From positions 3,968,001 to 4,032,000 of the forward strand of contig NZ_JAFJMJ010000001.1 in NCBI RefSeq assembly GCF_017309385.1: 64,000 bases of DNA, read 5' to 3'. The notes under the pieces were generated by a model. That model made no database searches. It saw only the letters and a list, made by a program, of their open reading frames with translations, and was not told where the DNA came from. Shown piece by piece: positions 9,161 through 18,212 of the stretch. This stretch comes from Amycolatopsis sp. 195334CR. Its GTDB lineage: Bacteria > Actinomycetota > Actinomycetes > Mycobacteriales > Pseudonocardiaceae. The position numbers and the translations under genes are program-made. How positions within the stretch are numbered: the stretch's first letter is position 1; each line of letters opens with the position of its first letter.

Positions 9161-9264
9161 GACCGTGGAGGTTCGCGCGCAGCGGTTATGGGTCAACTGC
9201 GCCCGCTGGGACTCGGCGGCTCGCGCGCAGCGGTTACAGAAGTCCGGGTCCGCCCGTTGAGCGG
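9101..9264 (+). repeat. Decaying tandem copies of the 3' end of the DUF4097 gene
   Basis: The stretch starting ACCGTGGAGG at 9101, which encodes the last strand of the protein, reappears at 9162 with the same opening (ACCGTGGAGGTTCGCGC) and again in shortened form near 9215-9261. Each copy keeps the GCGCAGCGGTTA-like core and the CGCCCGYTGA-like end, but frames and spacing have drifted. The third copy runs into the stop of the oppositely oriented valine dehydrogenase gene. Confidence 0.7.
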
Positions 9265-10299
9265 CTACGGCTTGGTGCGGGTGTCGGCCAGGGCGATGGC
9301 TTCGGCCAGTGGGGTGGTCCCGTTGGCCCTGGCCCGCGTCAGCAGGAGGTCGGTGGTCTGCTCGATGCCGCCGACCTCTGCCGTGGCGTGGTCGTGGGAC
9401 AAGCCCCTGATCTCCCTGGCCAGCGTGTAGATGATGCCCCCGGCGCTCGCCACGAAATCCGGGATCCAGGTGAAGCCCTGGCTGTCGAGCCGATGGGCCA
9501 TCGAGTCCTCGGTCAGCTGGTTGTTCGCCGGCCCGACGATCAGCGGCGCGGTGAGCAGGCTGATCACCGACGGCGTCAGCACCCCGCCGACCGCGGCGGG
9601 CACAAAAACGTCGGCGGGCTCCGCGGGCGCGTCCTCGGGATGCACCCAGCCGTAGCCGAGTTCCAGCGCCCGGGCGCGGGCCGCATCGTCCACATCGGAC
9701 ACGACAACCACGGCACCGTCGGCGGCCAGCGAGGCGGCCAGTGCACTGCCCACCGCGCCGAAACCGCTGATCACCACCTTCCGCCCGGCCACCGAGTCAC
9801 TCCCGAACACGTGCCGCGCCCCGGCTCGCAGGGCGGCCAGCACGCCGACCGCGGTCGGCCCGCTCGACGAGCCGACGCCCCCGTGCGCACGGGGCAGGCA
9901 GAACACCTGCGACGCGTGACGCCGGAGGACCACCATGTCCTCCGGCCCGGTGCCGACGTCCGGCCCGGGGATGTACGAACCACCCATCGAGCCGATCAGC
10001 TCACCGAGGTCCTCCAGCGCCGCCAGCCGCAGCTCCGGTGAGGTCGACGCGGGCAGCCCGACCACGCTCTTCCCACCGCCGAACGGCACCCCGGCCACCG
10101 CGCACTTCAACGTCATCGCCTTGGCCAGCCGCAGCGCGTCGGCCAGTCCGTCCCGCCAGTCCGGGTAGTGCCGCAGCCGGCAGCCCCCGATCGCCGGTCC
10201 GAGCGACCGCGAGTGCGCGGCCACCGTGATCGGCAGCCCGGACCGGGGCCCGCGCCGGAGCACGACCTCGTCGTGCTGCCAAACTCCTGTGGTCGACAA
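9265..10299 (-). CDS. vdh: Valine/leucine/phenylalanine-type dehydrogenase
   Basis: A 344-residue NAD-dependent amino-acid dehydrogenase of the Glu/Leu/Phe/Val family. Substrate-binding Lys65 (MTLK) and catalytic Lys77 (PFGGGK) are in place. The Rossmann motif GFGAVG begins the NAD domain near residue 170. It oxidatively deaminates branched-chain amino acids to 2-oxo acids, the route that feeds branched acyl-CoA and (methyl)malonyl-CoA precursors to polyketides in actinomycetes (family knowledge). The TTG start is chosen because AGGAGG lies at proper spacing upstream and no closer ATG/GTG keeps the N-terminus. It is transcribed divergently from the Lrp gene, its likely regulator. Confidence 0.85.
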   Translation of the reverse strand: MSTTGVWQHDEVVLRRGPRSGLPITVAAHSRSLGPAIGGCRLRHYPDWRDGLADALRLAKAMTLKCAVAGVPFGGGKSVVGLPASTSPELRLAALEDLGELIGSMGGSYIPGPDVGTGPEDMVVLRRHASQVFCLPRAHGGVGSSSGPTAVGVLAALRAGARHVFGSDSVAGRKVVISGFGAVGSALAASLAADGAVVVVSDVDDAARARALELGYGWVHPEDAPAEPADVFVPAAVGGVLTPSVISLLTAPLIVGPANNQLTEDSMAHRLDSQGFTWIPDFVASAGGIIYTLAREIRGLSHDHATAEVGGIEQTTDLLLTRARANGTTPLAEAIALADTRTKP

Positions 10300-10375
10300 A
10301 TCGTCCTCCTGCTTCGAAACTGAACAACCAGGCAGCGTCGAAGCTAGTCAGAAGCGCGGCACACAGGCATGATCA

Positions 10376-10390
10376 CCGAACGATATTCGG
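10376..10390. promoter_or_regulatory. Inverted repeat in the vdh/lrp divergent promoter
   Basis: CCGAA-N5-TTCGG, a perfect palindrome with an AT-containing centre, lies 18 bases before the Lrp start and about 77 bases before the dehydrogenase start. Its place between an Lrp/AsnC gene and its likely target makes it a good candidate operator. Confidence 0.5.
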
Positions 10391-10408
10391 CACAGGAGGG
10401 CACAGGGC

Positions 10409-10873
10409 ATGCTGGACGAACTTGATTCGGCGATCGTCCGGCTTCTGCAGGAGGATGCACGGCAGTCGAACCGCGACATCGCCCGCAAGATCGGCATCGC
10501 GCCGTCGACCTGCCTGGAGCGCACGCGGCTGCTGCGTGAACGCGGGGTGATCCGGGGCTATCACGCGGACATCGACCTGCCCGCGCTCAACCGCGGCGTG
10601 CAGGCCCTGGTCACCGCGCAGGTGCGCCCGCTGAGCCGGACGGTGATCGACACCTTCTGGCAGTCGGTGGCGCAACTGCCCGAGGTGCTCTCCATCTTCG
10701 TCACCGCCGGCAGCGACGACTTCCTCCTGCACGTGAGCGCGCAGGACAACGAGCACCTGCACTCGTTCCTGGTGGACCGCCTGGCGAAGCGGCGCGAGAT
10801 CGTCAGCTTCCGTACCTCGATCGTGTTCCAGCACCTGGCCAAGAACGTGCTCGCGCCGCTCCCGGAGAGCTAA
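10409..10873 (+). CDS. Lrp/AsnC-family transcriptional regulator
   Basis: A 154-residue protein with an N-terminal winged helix-turn-helix (residues 1-60: LDELDSAIVRLLQEDAR, then STCLERTRLLRERGVIRGY) and a C-terminal RAM/effector domain with the usual beta-alpha-beta-beta-alpha-beta layout. It is divergent from the branched-chain amino-acid dehydrogenase, the usual layout for autoregulated Lrp-type control in which an amino acid is the effector. The 3' end overlaps the end of the convergent NADH dehydrogenase gene by 4 bases. Confidence 0.88.
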   Translation: MLDELDSAIVRLLQEDARQSNRDIARKIGIAPSTCLERTRLLRERGVIRGYHADIDLPALNRGVQALVTAQVRPLSRTVIDTFWQSVAQLPEVLSIFVTAGSDDFLLHVSAQDNEHLHSFLVDRLAKRREIVSFRTSIVFQHLAKNVLAPLPES

Positions 10874-12177
10874 CGGCGAAGCCGGGGCAGCTCCGGCGAA
10901 TCGGTGTCCAGCGGCACGGTGCCCGAGCGCACCAGGCCCAGCTGCACGGTCTGCCGCTTGCCCAGCGCCTCCAGTGCCCAGTCGACCGCCGTGCGCACGC
11001 GGTTGCCCGGCATCGCCATCAGGTGGTACCCGCGGGTGACCACCTTCGCCGGGAAGCCGGAAAGCGGGATGTGCAACGGGTTCGCGGCCGCCTGCCACTC
11101 ACCGAGGTCGACCACGAAGCCGAGGTCGCGGTGGCGGTACTTCTTCAGCTGCCCGCCCTTCAGCGACGCCGCCACGTTGTGGCCGGCGAGCTTGCCCTGC
11201 CGCTGCGCGTGCTGGGCGGTCATCGTGGTGATCTCGCCGGGCCTGGTCAGGTCCGGCACGGCCGCGGCGTCACCGCAGGCGAACACGTCCGGGTGACCGG
11301 GCACGTTCAAGCAGGCGTCGGTGACCAACCTGCCCTTCTCGGTGTCCAGGCCCAGCCCGGAGACCAGCGGGTCCGGGCGCACGCCCACGCACCACACCAG
11401 CGTGCGCGACGGCACGAACTCGCCGTTGGTGAGCTTGACCCCGGTGCGCTGGGCCTCGTCGATCGAGGTCTCCATGAGCACCTCGACCCCGCGGTCGCGC
11501 AGCACCCGGTCGGCCGTGCGCGAGAGGCGCGGGTCCAGCTCCGGCAGCACCTTCGGCGCCAGGTCGAGCAGCAGCCAGCGGATCGGCTGGTCCGCCAGTT
11601 CGGGGTGCCGGGCGGCCAGCGCCTTGGTGAACGCCGGTCCCTGCGCGGCCACCTCGGTGCCGGTGTACCCGGCGCCGACCACCACGAACGTGCAGCGCTC
11701 GGCGCGTTCGACCGGGTCGTCGGTGGCGGCGGCCAGCTCGATCTGCCGGGTGACGTGGTCGCGCAGGTACAGCGCCTCCGGCACGCCGCGGAAGCCGTGC
11801 GCGTGCTCGGTGACGCCGGGGATCGGCAGCAGCTTGTTCACGCTGCCCGCGGCCAGGACGAGCTTGTCGAAGCCGAGCTTGTGCTCCTCGTCCTCGGGAT
11901 CGAGGTAGGTCAGCTCGTGGGCGCCGAGGTCGGCGTCGGTCACCTCGCCCAGGACCAGCCGCACCCCGTGCAGCGTGCCGGGCAGCGACACCGACACGCG
12001 CCGCGGATCGATCACGCCCGCGGCGACCTCCGGCAGCAGCGGTAGGTAGAGGAAGTAGTCGGTGGGGTTGACCAGGACGATCTCGTGCTCGTCCCGGCTC
12101 AGTTCCTTGGCCAGTGCCTTCGCCGCGTGGTAGCCGGCGAACCCGCCGCCGACGACGACCACCCGTTTGCGTGCCAT
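10870..12177 (-). CDS. ndh: Type II NADH dehydrogenase (NDH-2)
   Basis: A 435-residue two-dinucleotide-binding flavoprotein. The FAD motif GGGFAG is at residues 10-15, the NADH motif VGAGYTGTEV lies near residue 170, and the second FAD motif VFACGDAAA is near 300. A hydrophobic or amphipathic C-terminal part around VVTRGYHLMAMPGNR fits the membrane-docking region of NDH-2. It transfers electrons from NADH to menaquinone without pumping protons. It is a single gene; the upstream gap to cobF is 62 bases on the same strand, so a shared transcript is possible but not functionally suggestive. Confidence 0.88.
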   Translation of the reverse strand: MARKRVVVVGGGFAGYHAAKALAKELSRDEHEIVLVNPTDYFLYLPLLPEVAAGVIDPRRVSVSLPGTLHGVRLVLGEVTDADLGAHELTYLDPEDEEHKLGFDKLVLAAGSVNKLLPIPGVTEHAHGFRGVPEALYLRDHVTRQIELAAATDDPVERAERCTFVVVGAGYTGTEVAAQGPAFTKALAARHPELADQPIRWLLLDLAPKVLPELDPRLSRTADRVLRDRGVEVLMETSIDEAQRTGVKLTNGEFVPSRTLVWCVGVRPDPLVSGLGLDTEKGRLVTDACLNVPGHPDVFACGDAAAVPDLTRPGEITTMTAQHAQRQGKLAGHNVAASLKGGQLKKYRHRDLGFVVDLGEWQAAANPLHIPLSGFPAKVVTRGYHLMAMPGNRVRTAVDWALEALGKRQTVQLGLVRSGTVPLDTDSPELPRLRR

Positions 12178-12239
12178 TACGCCTGCCTCCTGGAGATCGT
12201 GTCCAGTGATTCGCGTACCCGGCGGGGGTGGGGAGGAAA

Positions 12240-12980
12240 CTAGCTTCGCGCGCGGAGGAGGTAGGTGTCCATGATCCAGCCCTTTTCGGACCTCGCCTCG
12301 GCTCGGCGGCGTTCGATTTCCGGGCCGAGTTCGTCCAGCGGACCGGCCAGCAGGATCTCGTCGTCCGTGCCGAGGTAGGCGCCCCAGAAGATCTCCAGGT
12401 CTTCGCCGTAGTACTGCCGGAAGGTGCAGTGGGCGTCGAGCAGGACCACGGCGTCGCCCGGCCGGTCCTCGGCGAGGCGCCGCCCGGTGGTGAACTGCAC
12501 CGGTTCGCCGATCCGGTTCAGCGTGATGCGGTGCCGCGCGGCCAGCGTGGACACGCTGCTGATCCCGGGGATCACCGAATATTCGAGGTCCACCCGCCGC
12601 GAAACGGCTTCGACCAGGGTGATCGTGCTGTCGTAGAGCGCCGGGTCGCCCCAGATGAGGAAAGCGCCGTGGCCGTCCTCGGGCAGTTCGTCGAGGATCA
12701 GCCGGGTGTACAGCTCCACGCGCAACCGGTGCCAGTCGGCGACGGCGGCCCGGTAGTCGGCCGGACGGCGGTCGCGGTCGGGGTCCTGCGCGTGCACCAC
12801 CCGGTAGTCACGGCCGTAGCGGTCCAGGATGCCCTCGCGCAGGTCGACCAGGTCGCGCTTGGCCGCGCCCTTGTCCAGCACGAAGAACACCCGCGCCCGC
12901 TCGATCTCGCGGATCGCCTGCACGGTCAGCTGATCGGGGTCGCCCGCCCCGATCCCGATCACCGATATCTTTCGCACCAC
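12240..12980 (-). CDS. cobF: Precorrin-6A synthase (deacetylating)
   Basis: A 246-residue SAM-dependent tetrapyrrole methylase. The N-terminal VIGIGAGDPDQLT is the class signature loop and IWGDPALYDST is the second conserved loop. It methylates C-1 of precorrin-5 and releases acetate in aerobic cobalamin synthesis. Stand-alone cobF away from other cob genes is common in actinomycetes. Two consecutive GTG codons at the 5' end are equally possible starts. Cobalamin is needed by methylmalonyl-CoA mutase, a source of the methylmalonyl extender units used by the PKS in this window; that link is metabolic, not operonic. Confidence 0.88.
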   Translation of the reverse strand: MVRKISVIGIGAGDPDQLTVQAIREIERARVFFVLDKGAAKRDLVDLREGILDRYGRDYRVVHAQDPDRDRRPADYRAAVADWHRLRVELYTRLILDELPEDGHGAFLIWGDPALYDSTITLVEAVSRRVDLEYSVIPGISSVSTLAARHRITLNRIGEPVQFTTGRRLAEDRPGDAVVLLDAHCTFRQYYGEDLEIFWGAYLGTDDEILLAGPLDELGPEIERRRAEARSEKGWIMDTYLLRARS

Positions 12981-13008
12981 CGGGAGTCTGCCTTAGTAGG
13001 GTCCGGGC

Positions 13009-15213
13009 ATGACCGAGCCGTTCCGTCACGCCACGCTCGAGGCGACGCTGGAGCGGATCACCTTCGCCAGCGAGGACACCGGGTACACCGTGGCGAAGGT
13101 GGACACCGGACGCGGCGCCGACCTGGTCACCGTGGTCGGCGCGCTGCTCGGCGCGCAGCCGGGCGAGGCGCTCCGGATGCGCGGCCGCTGGGGTTCGCAC
13201 CCGCAGTACGGCCGCCAGTTCCACGTCGAGGACTACCGGACCGTGCTGCCCGCCACCATCCAGGGCATCCGCCGCTACCTCGGCTCCGGGCTGATCAAGG
13301 GCATCGGGCCGAAGCTGGCGGACAAGATCGTCGAGCACTTCGGGGTGGACTCGCTCGAGGTGATCGAGCACCACCCGGAACGGCTGATCGAGGTGCCGAA
13401 GCTGGGCCCGAAGCGCACCAAGCTGATCGCCGACGCCTGGGAGGAGCAGAAGGCGATCAAGGAGGTGATGGTCTTCCTGCAGGGCGTCGGCGTGTCCACC
13501 TCGCTGGCCGTGCGGATCTACAAGCAGTACGCCGAACGCTCGATCGACGTGGTGCGCACGGAGCCCTACCGGCTGGCCACCGACGTCTGGGGGATCGGCT
13601 TCAAGACCGCCGACACCATCGCGAAGGCGGTCGGCATCCCGCACGACAGTCCACAACGGATCAAGGCGGGCCTGCAGTTCACCCTGTCCGAGGCGACCGG
13701 CGGCGGGCACTGCTACCTGCCCGACACCGAGCTGATCGCCGAGGCGATCAAGATCCTCCAGGTGGACACCGGGCTGGTGATCGACTGCCTGGCCGAGCTG
13801 GTCGACGAGGAGGGCGTGGTCCGCGAGGAACTCCCCGACGGCGACGACCGGGTGTCCGCGATCTACCTGGTGCCCTTCCACCGCGCCGAGCTGTCGCTGG
13901 CCGGGCAGCTGATGCGGTTGCTGCGCACCAGCGCCGACCGGCTGCCCGCGTTCGCCGACGTCGACTGGGGCAGGGCGCTGGCGTGGCTGCACCGGCAGAC
14001 CAAGGCGGAACTGGCGCCGGCGCAGGAGGAGGCCGTCCGGCTCGCGCTGACCGAGAAGGTGGCCGTGCTCACCGGCGGCCCCGGCTGCGGCAAGAGTTTC
14101 ACCGTGCGCTCGATCGTCACGCTCGCCACCGCCAAACGGGCCAAGGTGCTGCTGGCCGCGCCCACCGGCCGCGCCGCCAAACGGCTCACCGAGCTGACCG
14201 GGCACGAGGCCGCGACCGTGCACCGGCTGCTGGAACTCAAACCGGGCGGGGACGCCGCCTACGACAAGGACCGGCCGCTCGAAGCCGATCTGGTGGTCGT
14301 CGACGAGGCGTCGATGCTCGACGTGCTGCTGGCGAACAAGCTGCTCAAGGCCATTCCGCCGGGTGCGCACGTGCTGCTCGTCGGCGACGTCGACCAGCTG
14401 CCGTCGGTCGGTGCCGGTGAGGTGCTGCGCGACCTGCTGGCGCCCGGCACGCCCGTGCCGCACGTCCGGCTGACGCAGATCTTCCGCCAGGCGGGCGAAT
14501 CCGGTGTGGTCACCAACGCGCACCGGATCAACGGCGGCGACTACCCGATCACCCAGGGCCTGTCCGACTTCTTCCACTTCGACGTGGACGACCCCGAGGA
14601 CGCCGCCAAGCTGACCGTGGACGTGGTGGCCCGCCGCATCCCGAAGAAGTTCGGCCTGAACCCGCGGCGCGACGTGCAGGTGCTGGCGCCGATGCACCGC
14701 GGCCCGGCGGGGGCGGGCGCGCTGAACTCCCTGCTGCAGGAGGCGGTCACCCCGCCGAAGGAGGGCGTGCCGGAACGGCGGTTCGGCGGGCGCGTCTTCC
14801 GGGTGGGGGACAAGGTCACGCAGACCAGGAACAACTACGACAAGGGCGCGAACGGCGTGTTCAACGGCACGCAGGGCGTCGTGGTCGCGATGGACCTCGA
14901 CGAGCAGACGCTGCTGGTGCGCACCGACGAGGACGAGGACGTCGAGTACGACTTCGCCGAACTGGACGAGCTGATCCACGCCTACGCGGTGAGCATCCAC
15001 CGCTCGCAGGGCAGCGAGTACCCGTGCGTGGTCGTTCCGCTGACCACGAGCGCGTGGATGATGTTGCAGCGCAACCTGCTCTACACCGCGGTCACCCGGG
15101 CGAAGAAGCTCGTGGTGCTGGTCGGTTCGAAGAAGGCGATCGGGCAGGCGGTGCGCACGGTCGGCGCCGGGCGAAGGCACACCGCCCTCGCCCACCGCCT
15201 CCGCATCGCTTAG
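13009..15213 (+). CDS. recD2: RecD2-type ATP-dependent DNA helicase
   Basis: A 734-residue superfamily 1 helicase. It has an N-terminal OB-like part and helix-hairpin-helix motifs (IKGIGPKLADKIVE), then Walker A GGPGCGKS near residue 360, Walker B VVVDEASM near 430 and motif VI region SIHRSQGSEYP near 660. The long N-terminal extension is typical of RecD2, which works without RecBC. The start ATG lies 28 bases from the cobF start on the opposite strand, so a compact divergent promoter is expected. It is a housekeeping gene not related to the cluster. Confidence 0.9.
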   Translation: MTEPFRHATLEATLERITFASEDTGYTVAKVDTGRGADLVTVVGALLGAQPGEALRMRGRWGSHPQYGRQFHVEDYRTVLPATIQGIRRYLGSGLIKGIGPKLADKIVEHFGVDSLEVIEHHPERLIEVPKLGPKRTKLIADAWEEQKAIKEVMVFLQGVGVSTSLAVRIYKQYAERSIDVVRTEPYRLATDVWGIGFKTADTIAKAVGIPHDSPQRIKAGLQFTLSEATGGGHCYLPDTELIAEAIKILQVDTGLVIDCLAELVDEEGVVREELPDGDDRVSAIYLVPFHRAELSLAGQLMRLLRTSADRLPAFADVDWGRALAWLHRQTKAELAPAQEEAVRLALTEKVAVLTGGPGCGKSFTVRSIVTLATAKRAKVLLAAPTGRAAKRLTELTGHEAATVHRLLELKPGGDAAYDKDRPLEADLVVVDEASMLDVLLANKLLKAIPPGAHVLLVGDVDQLPSVGAGEVLRDLLAPGTPVPHVRLTQIFRQAGESGVVTNAHRINGGDYPITQGLSDFFHFDVDDPEDAAKLTVDVVARRIPKKFGLNPRRDVQVLAPMHRGPAGAGALNSLLQEAVTPPKEGVPERRFGGRVFRVGDKVTQTRNNYDKGANGVFNGTQGVVVAMDLDEQTLLVRTDEDEDVEYDFAELDELIHAYAVSIHRSQGSEYPCVVVPLTTSAWMMLQRNLLYTAVTRAKKLVVLVGSKKAIGQAVRTVGAGRRHTALAHRLRIA

Positions 15214-15222
15214 GCCGACGGC

Positions 15223-15618
15223 CTATTCGACGACCTTCGTGGTTTCCCGGCAGAACACCTGGTTTCCATTGTTCCAGCCACAGGCGTCGAATGTGGCCGT
15301 GTCACCGTTCGTGAAACTGTTCGGCAGGTCGATGCAGCTCGTGTTGCCGTTGTAGGCGTGGGTGCTCTCCTTCCAGGAACCGAATCGCACCGTCAGCCCG
15401 ACGGACGTCCCGGCCGGTGAGAGGTGGTCCGTCAGGCACAGGATGTCGCGGTCGTCACCGCCGTTGCTGTCGTCCCAGGTGACGTGCCCCCAGCTGTCAC
15501 CACTGCCGATGTACCAACGCTTTCCGTCCGGCGTGTCGGCGGCCGCGGACGCCGGACCGGCGAAGGCGCCCAGTGCCGCGGCGGTCAGTGCGGCACCGAC
15601 GAGGATCATTCGCTTCAT
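15223..15618 (-). CDS. Small secreted protein with four cysteines
   Basis: A 131-residue protein with a clear Sec signal peptide (residues 1-26, KR at the N-terminus, hydrophobic core, ASA cleavage region). The mature part is about 105 residues with four cysteines (in ILCLTD, TSCID, DACGW, VFCRE), enough for two disulfides, and many Trp, Asn and Asp residues. I do not recognise the family. It is convergent with the helicase gene and is the last gene before the regulator block, so it may lie at the edge of the cluster. The 116 bases upstream (15619-15734) hold its promoter and a possible hairpin around 15650, with no other gene. Confidence 0.7.
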   Translation of the reverse strand: MKRMILVGAALTAAALGAFAGPASAAADTPDGKRWYIGSGDSWGHVTWDDSNGGDDRDILCLTDHLSPAGTSVGLTVRFGSWKESTHAYNGNTSCIDLPNSFTNGDTATFDACGWNNGNQVFCRETTKVVE

Positions 15619-15734
15619 TTTTCCCCCAGTTTCTCGAATTCGGGATGGTGCCCCGGTTCCGGTGGGGCACGCGGATCAGTGTCACCGGCGGCAGGAGCCC
15701 GGCACACCACCTTTTCCCTGGGAGGAAAAACCGG

Positions 15735-18212
15735 TCAGGAACAGGAGGACGCCTCTTCCGGGGTGACCCAGTCACCCGCGCGTGCCTGCTTTTCCGCGAG
15801 CACCCGCCGCGGCAGTTGTGAACGGGCGACCTCACGCAGGAGCGGACTCCGGAACGAATATTCGACGCGGATGCCGTCGGCCAGCCGCCGGTGCGCGCGC
15901 AGCAGGTCCCGCCGGGCCAGTGCCTCCAGCGGCTTCACCACGTCGCTCGGATCGCTCCCGCCGAGCGCGGCGACGGCCTCCGGCGTGAACGGGTCGTCGA
16001 GCACGGCCGCGTCCTGCACCACGGCCTTCTCCGCCGGAGCCAGCGAATCGAGCTGTGCCGCCAGCATCGCGTGCACGGCGGGTGGCACGGCCGGGGCCGC
16101 GCACACCGCCCACCGCGTGGCCGCGGCCAGCCACGCCGGTGAGGGCGTGGCCCCCGGTGTCTCCTGCCGCAGCACCCTGGCGTACTCGGTGGCGATCCGC
16201 GGATTGCCACCGATCCGCGGGACCAAGCGCTCGTACCGCCGGGAAGGCTGCCCGGTCAGCGTGCCGAGCAGGCGCGTGGTGGCGGCGTCGGACAACGGCT
16301 CCAGCGTCATCGTGGTGGTGTCGCGGTGCGCCGGTTCCGGTTTGCCCGCGGTGACCACCAGCAGTGGCAACCGCTGCGCCAGGTCCTCGACGAACCGGTG
16401 CACCGGCTCCCCGGCGAGGTGCAGGTCGTCCAGCAGGACCACCAGCGGCGCGCTGGCCGCGGCGGCTTCGAGCAGCGCGCGGCAGCACAGCACCGACTCG
16501 GCCAGCGCCGCGCTGCCCGGCTCCCACACCAGCGTGCGCAGGTGCGCGGCCACCCAGGCGGCCGGGGGCCCGCTGCCCACCAGCCGGTGGACCGTTTCGG
16601 CGAGCTGCGCGGCCATGGCCCCGAACGAGCCGCCCGTGTCGATCCCGGCGCACGACCGCACCAGTTCGGCGAACACCGCCAGCGGTTCCCCGCCGCGGGC
16701 CCGCACCACCCGCACCGGCTCGCGGAGTTCCTGGGCCGAACGGCCGAACTCGGCCAGCAGCCTGCTCTTGCCGATCCCCGGTTCGCCGAGGATCGCGACC
16801 AGGTGCGCGCGCTGCCACCGGCGCACCTCTTCGAGCAGCCCGTGCAGCTTGCCGAGTTCGCGATCCCGGCCGATCAGCTGCCCGGCGCCCGGCTCGGTGC
16901 TGACCAGCGTCCCGTCCACCCGCGCGCTCTCGCCGGAGACGGTGAACTCGAACGCGTGCCCGGTCGCGGCCCTGGTCGCCGCGCAGACCCGGACCTCGCC
17001 GGCCGGAGTGCGCGCGAGCAGTCGCAGTCCGGTTTCGAGCAGGCCGCCGGAGACCTCGGGTGCCCGTCGCCCGGACAGCGACACGAGCGCGTCGCCGGTG
17101 GTGACGGTGGCGTGCGCGCGGTCGAGCCGGTCACGCAGCGCGAGCCCGGTCCGCACGGCGTTGACCGCGTCGTGCTCGCCGGTGCGCGGCACGCCGAACA
17201 CCACCAGCCAGGTCGAGCCGATCGAACCGCGGACGCTGCCGCCGAACCGCCTCGCCTCGGTGTGCACCACTTCGCTCTGCTCGTCGTGCAGGTCGCCGAG
17301 GTCCTCGGGGTCGTCGGTACCGGGATCCGGGTCGGCCCGCACGAGCATCGCGCTGATCCGCTTGCGTTCGAGCGTGACGCTCGGGCGCGGGACCACCGGG
17401 AACTCCAGTCGCGCGATGCTGGCCAGCTCGGGCGAGGTCTCGCCGCGCGGGGCGGGCAGCGCCAGCGACGCGTCGTGGTTGAGGATGGCGCGCTCCAGCG
17501 CCTGCAGGTCGCGGCTGGGATCGAGGCCGAGGCTGTCCACCAGCGCGGTGCGCGTGCGGCGGTAGGCGGTCAGCGCGTCGGCCTGCCTGCCGCACCGGTA
17601 GAGCGCGAGCATCAGCTGCCCGGCGAGCCGTTCCCGCAGCGGCTCGGCCTCGGCGATGGCTTCGAGTTCGCCGATCACCTCGTGGTGGCGCCCACCGGCC
17701 AGCTCGGCCTCCATGCAGTCCTCGATCGCGGCGAGCTTGGCGTTCTGCACGGTGAGCAGTTCGGGCCAGCGGATCCCGGACTCGACCAGGTCGGCCAGCG
17801 CGGGCCCGCGCCACAGCGCGAGCGCCTCGCGCAGGGTGGCCGCCGCGGTGTCGAACGAGCGGGCGGTCAGCTCGGCGCGGCCGTGCTCGACCAGTTCGTG
17901 GAAGCGGTACAGGTCGACCTGCCGAGGGTCGATCCGGAGCAGGTAGCCGGGTGCCCTGGTGAGCAGGTCGGGCGCACCGGGACCGGCGGCGGCGAGCACC
18001 CCGCGCAGGTCGGCGATCGCGTTGTGCAGGATCTTGCGCGCGGTTTGCGGGGCGTCACCGGCCCACACCGCCTGCAGCAGCCTGCTGGTCGCCACCACGT
18101 TGTTCGCGTGCAACAGCAAAAAGCCGAGCGTCGCCCGCCGATTGTGCCCGCTGATGCCGATCGGAATATCGCCGGAGAATATCTCCAGCGGACCAAGCAC
18201 ATTGAATCGCAT
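15735..18212 (-). CDS. AfsR/SARP-type regulator with cyclase-like and ATPase domains
   Basis: An 825-residue multidomain regulator. Residues 1-92 form an OmpR-type winged helix and 95-250 a bacterial transcriptional activation (BTAD) domain, together a SARP module. Residues 281-430 resemble a class III nucleotide cyclase (ERKRISAML, then RRFGGSV, then VVFGVPRTGEHDAVNAVRTGL), but the second metal-binding Asp position reads IGST instead of IGD, so it is probably inactive. An ATPase module follows, with Walker A GEPGIGKS at 476-483 and Walker B VVLLDDLHL. The rest resembles LAL/AfsR STAND helical regions. It likely activates the cluster, with nucleotide-dependent switching. It is divergent from the LAL gene across a 520-base regulatory region. 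Confidence 0.82.
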   Translation of the reverse strand: MRFNVLGPLEIFSGDIPIGISGHNRRATLGFLLLHANNVVATSRLLQAVWAGDAPQTARKILHNAIADLRGVLAAAGPGAPDLLTRAPGYLLRIDPRQVDLYRFHELVEHGRAELTARSFDTAAATLREALALWRGPALADLVESGIRWPELLTVQNAKLAAIEDCMEAELAGGRHHEVIGELEAIAEAEPLRERLAGQLMLALYRCGRQADALTAYRRTRTALVDSLGLDPSRDLQALERAILNHDASLALPAPRGETSPELASIARLEFPVVPRPSVTLERKRISAMLVRADPDPGTDDPEDLGDLHDEQSEVVHTEARRFGGSVRGSIGSTWLVVFGVPRTGEHDAVNAVRTGLALRDRLDRAHATVTTGDALVSLSGRRAPEVSGGLLETGLRLLARTPAGEVRVCAATRAATGHAFEFTVSGESARVDGTLVSTEPGAGQLIGRDRELGKLHGLLEEVRRWQRAHLVAILGEPGIGKSRLLAEFGRSAQELREPVRVVRARGGEPLAVFAELVRSCAGIDTGGSFGAMAAQLAETVHRLVGSGPPAAWVAAHLRTLVWEPGSAALAESVLCCRALLEAAAASAPLVVLLDDLHLAGEPVHRFVEDLAQRLPLLVVTAGKPEPAHRDTTTMTLEPLSDAATTRLLGTLTGQPSRRYERLVPRIGGNPRIATEYARVLRQETPGATPSPAWLAAATRWAVCAAPAVPPAVHAMLAAQLDSLAPAEKAVVQDAAVLDDPFTPEAVAALGGSDPSDVVKPLEALARRDLLRAHRRLADGIRVEYSFRSPLLREVARSQLPRRVLAEKQARAGDWVTPEEASSCS

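Noticed and set aside
12808..15195. 795-residue minus-strand reading frame over the helicase gene
   Set aside because: The opposite frame encodes a complete RecD2 helicase with all motifs; the antisense product is His/Gln/Val-rich without a fold.
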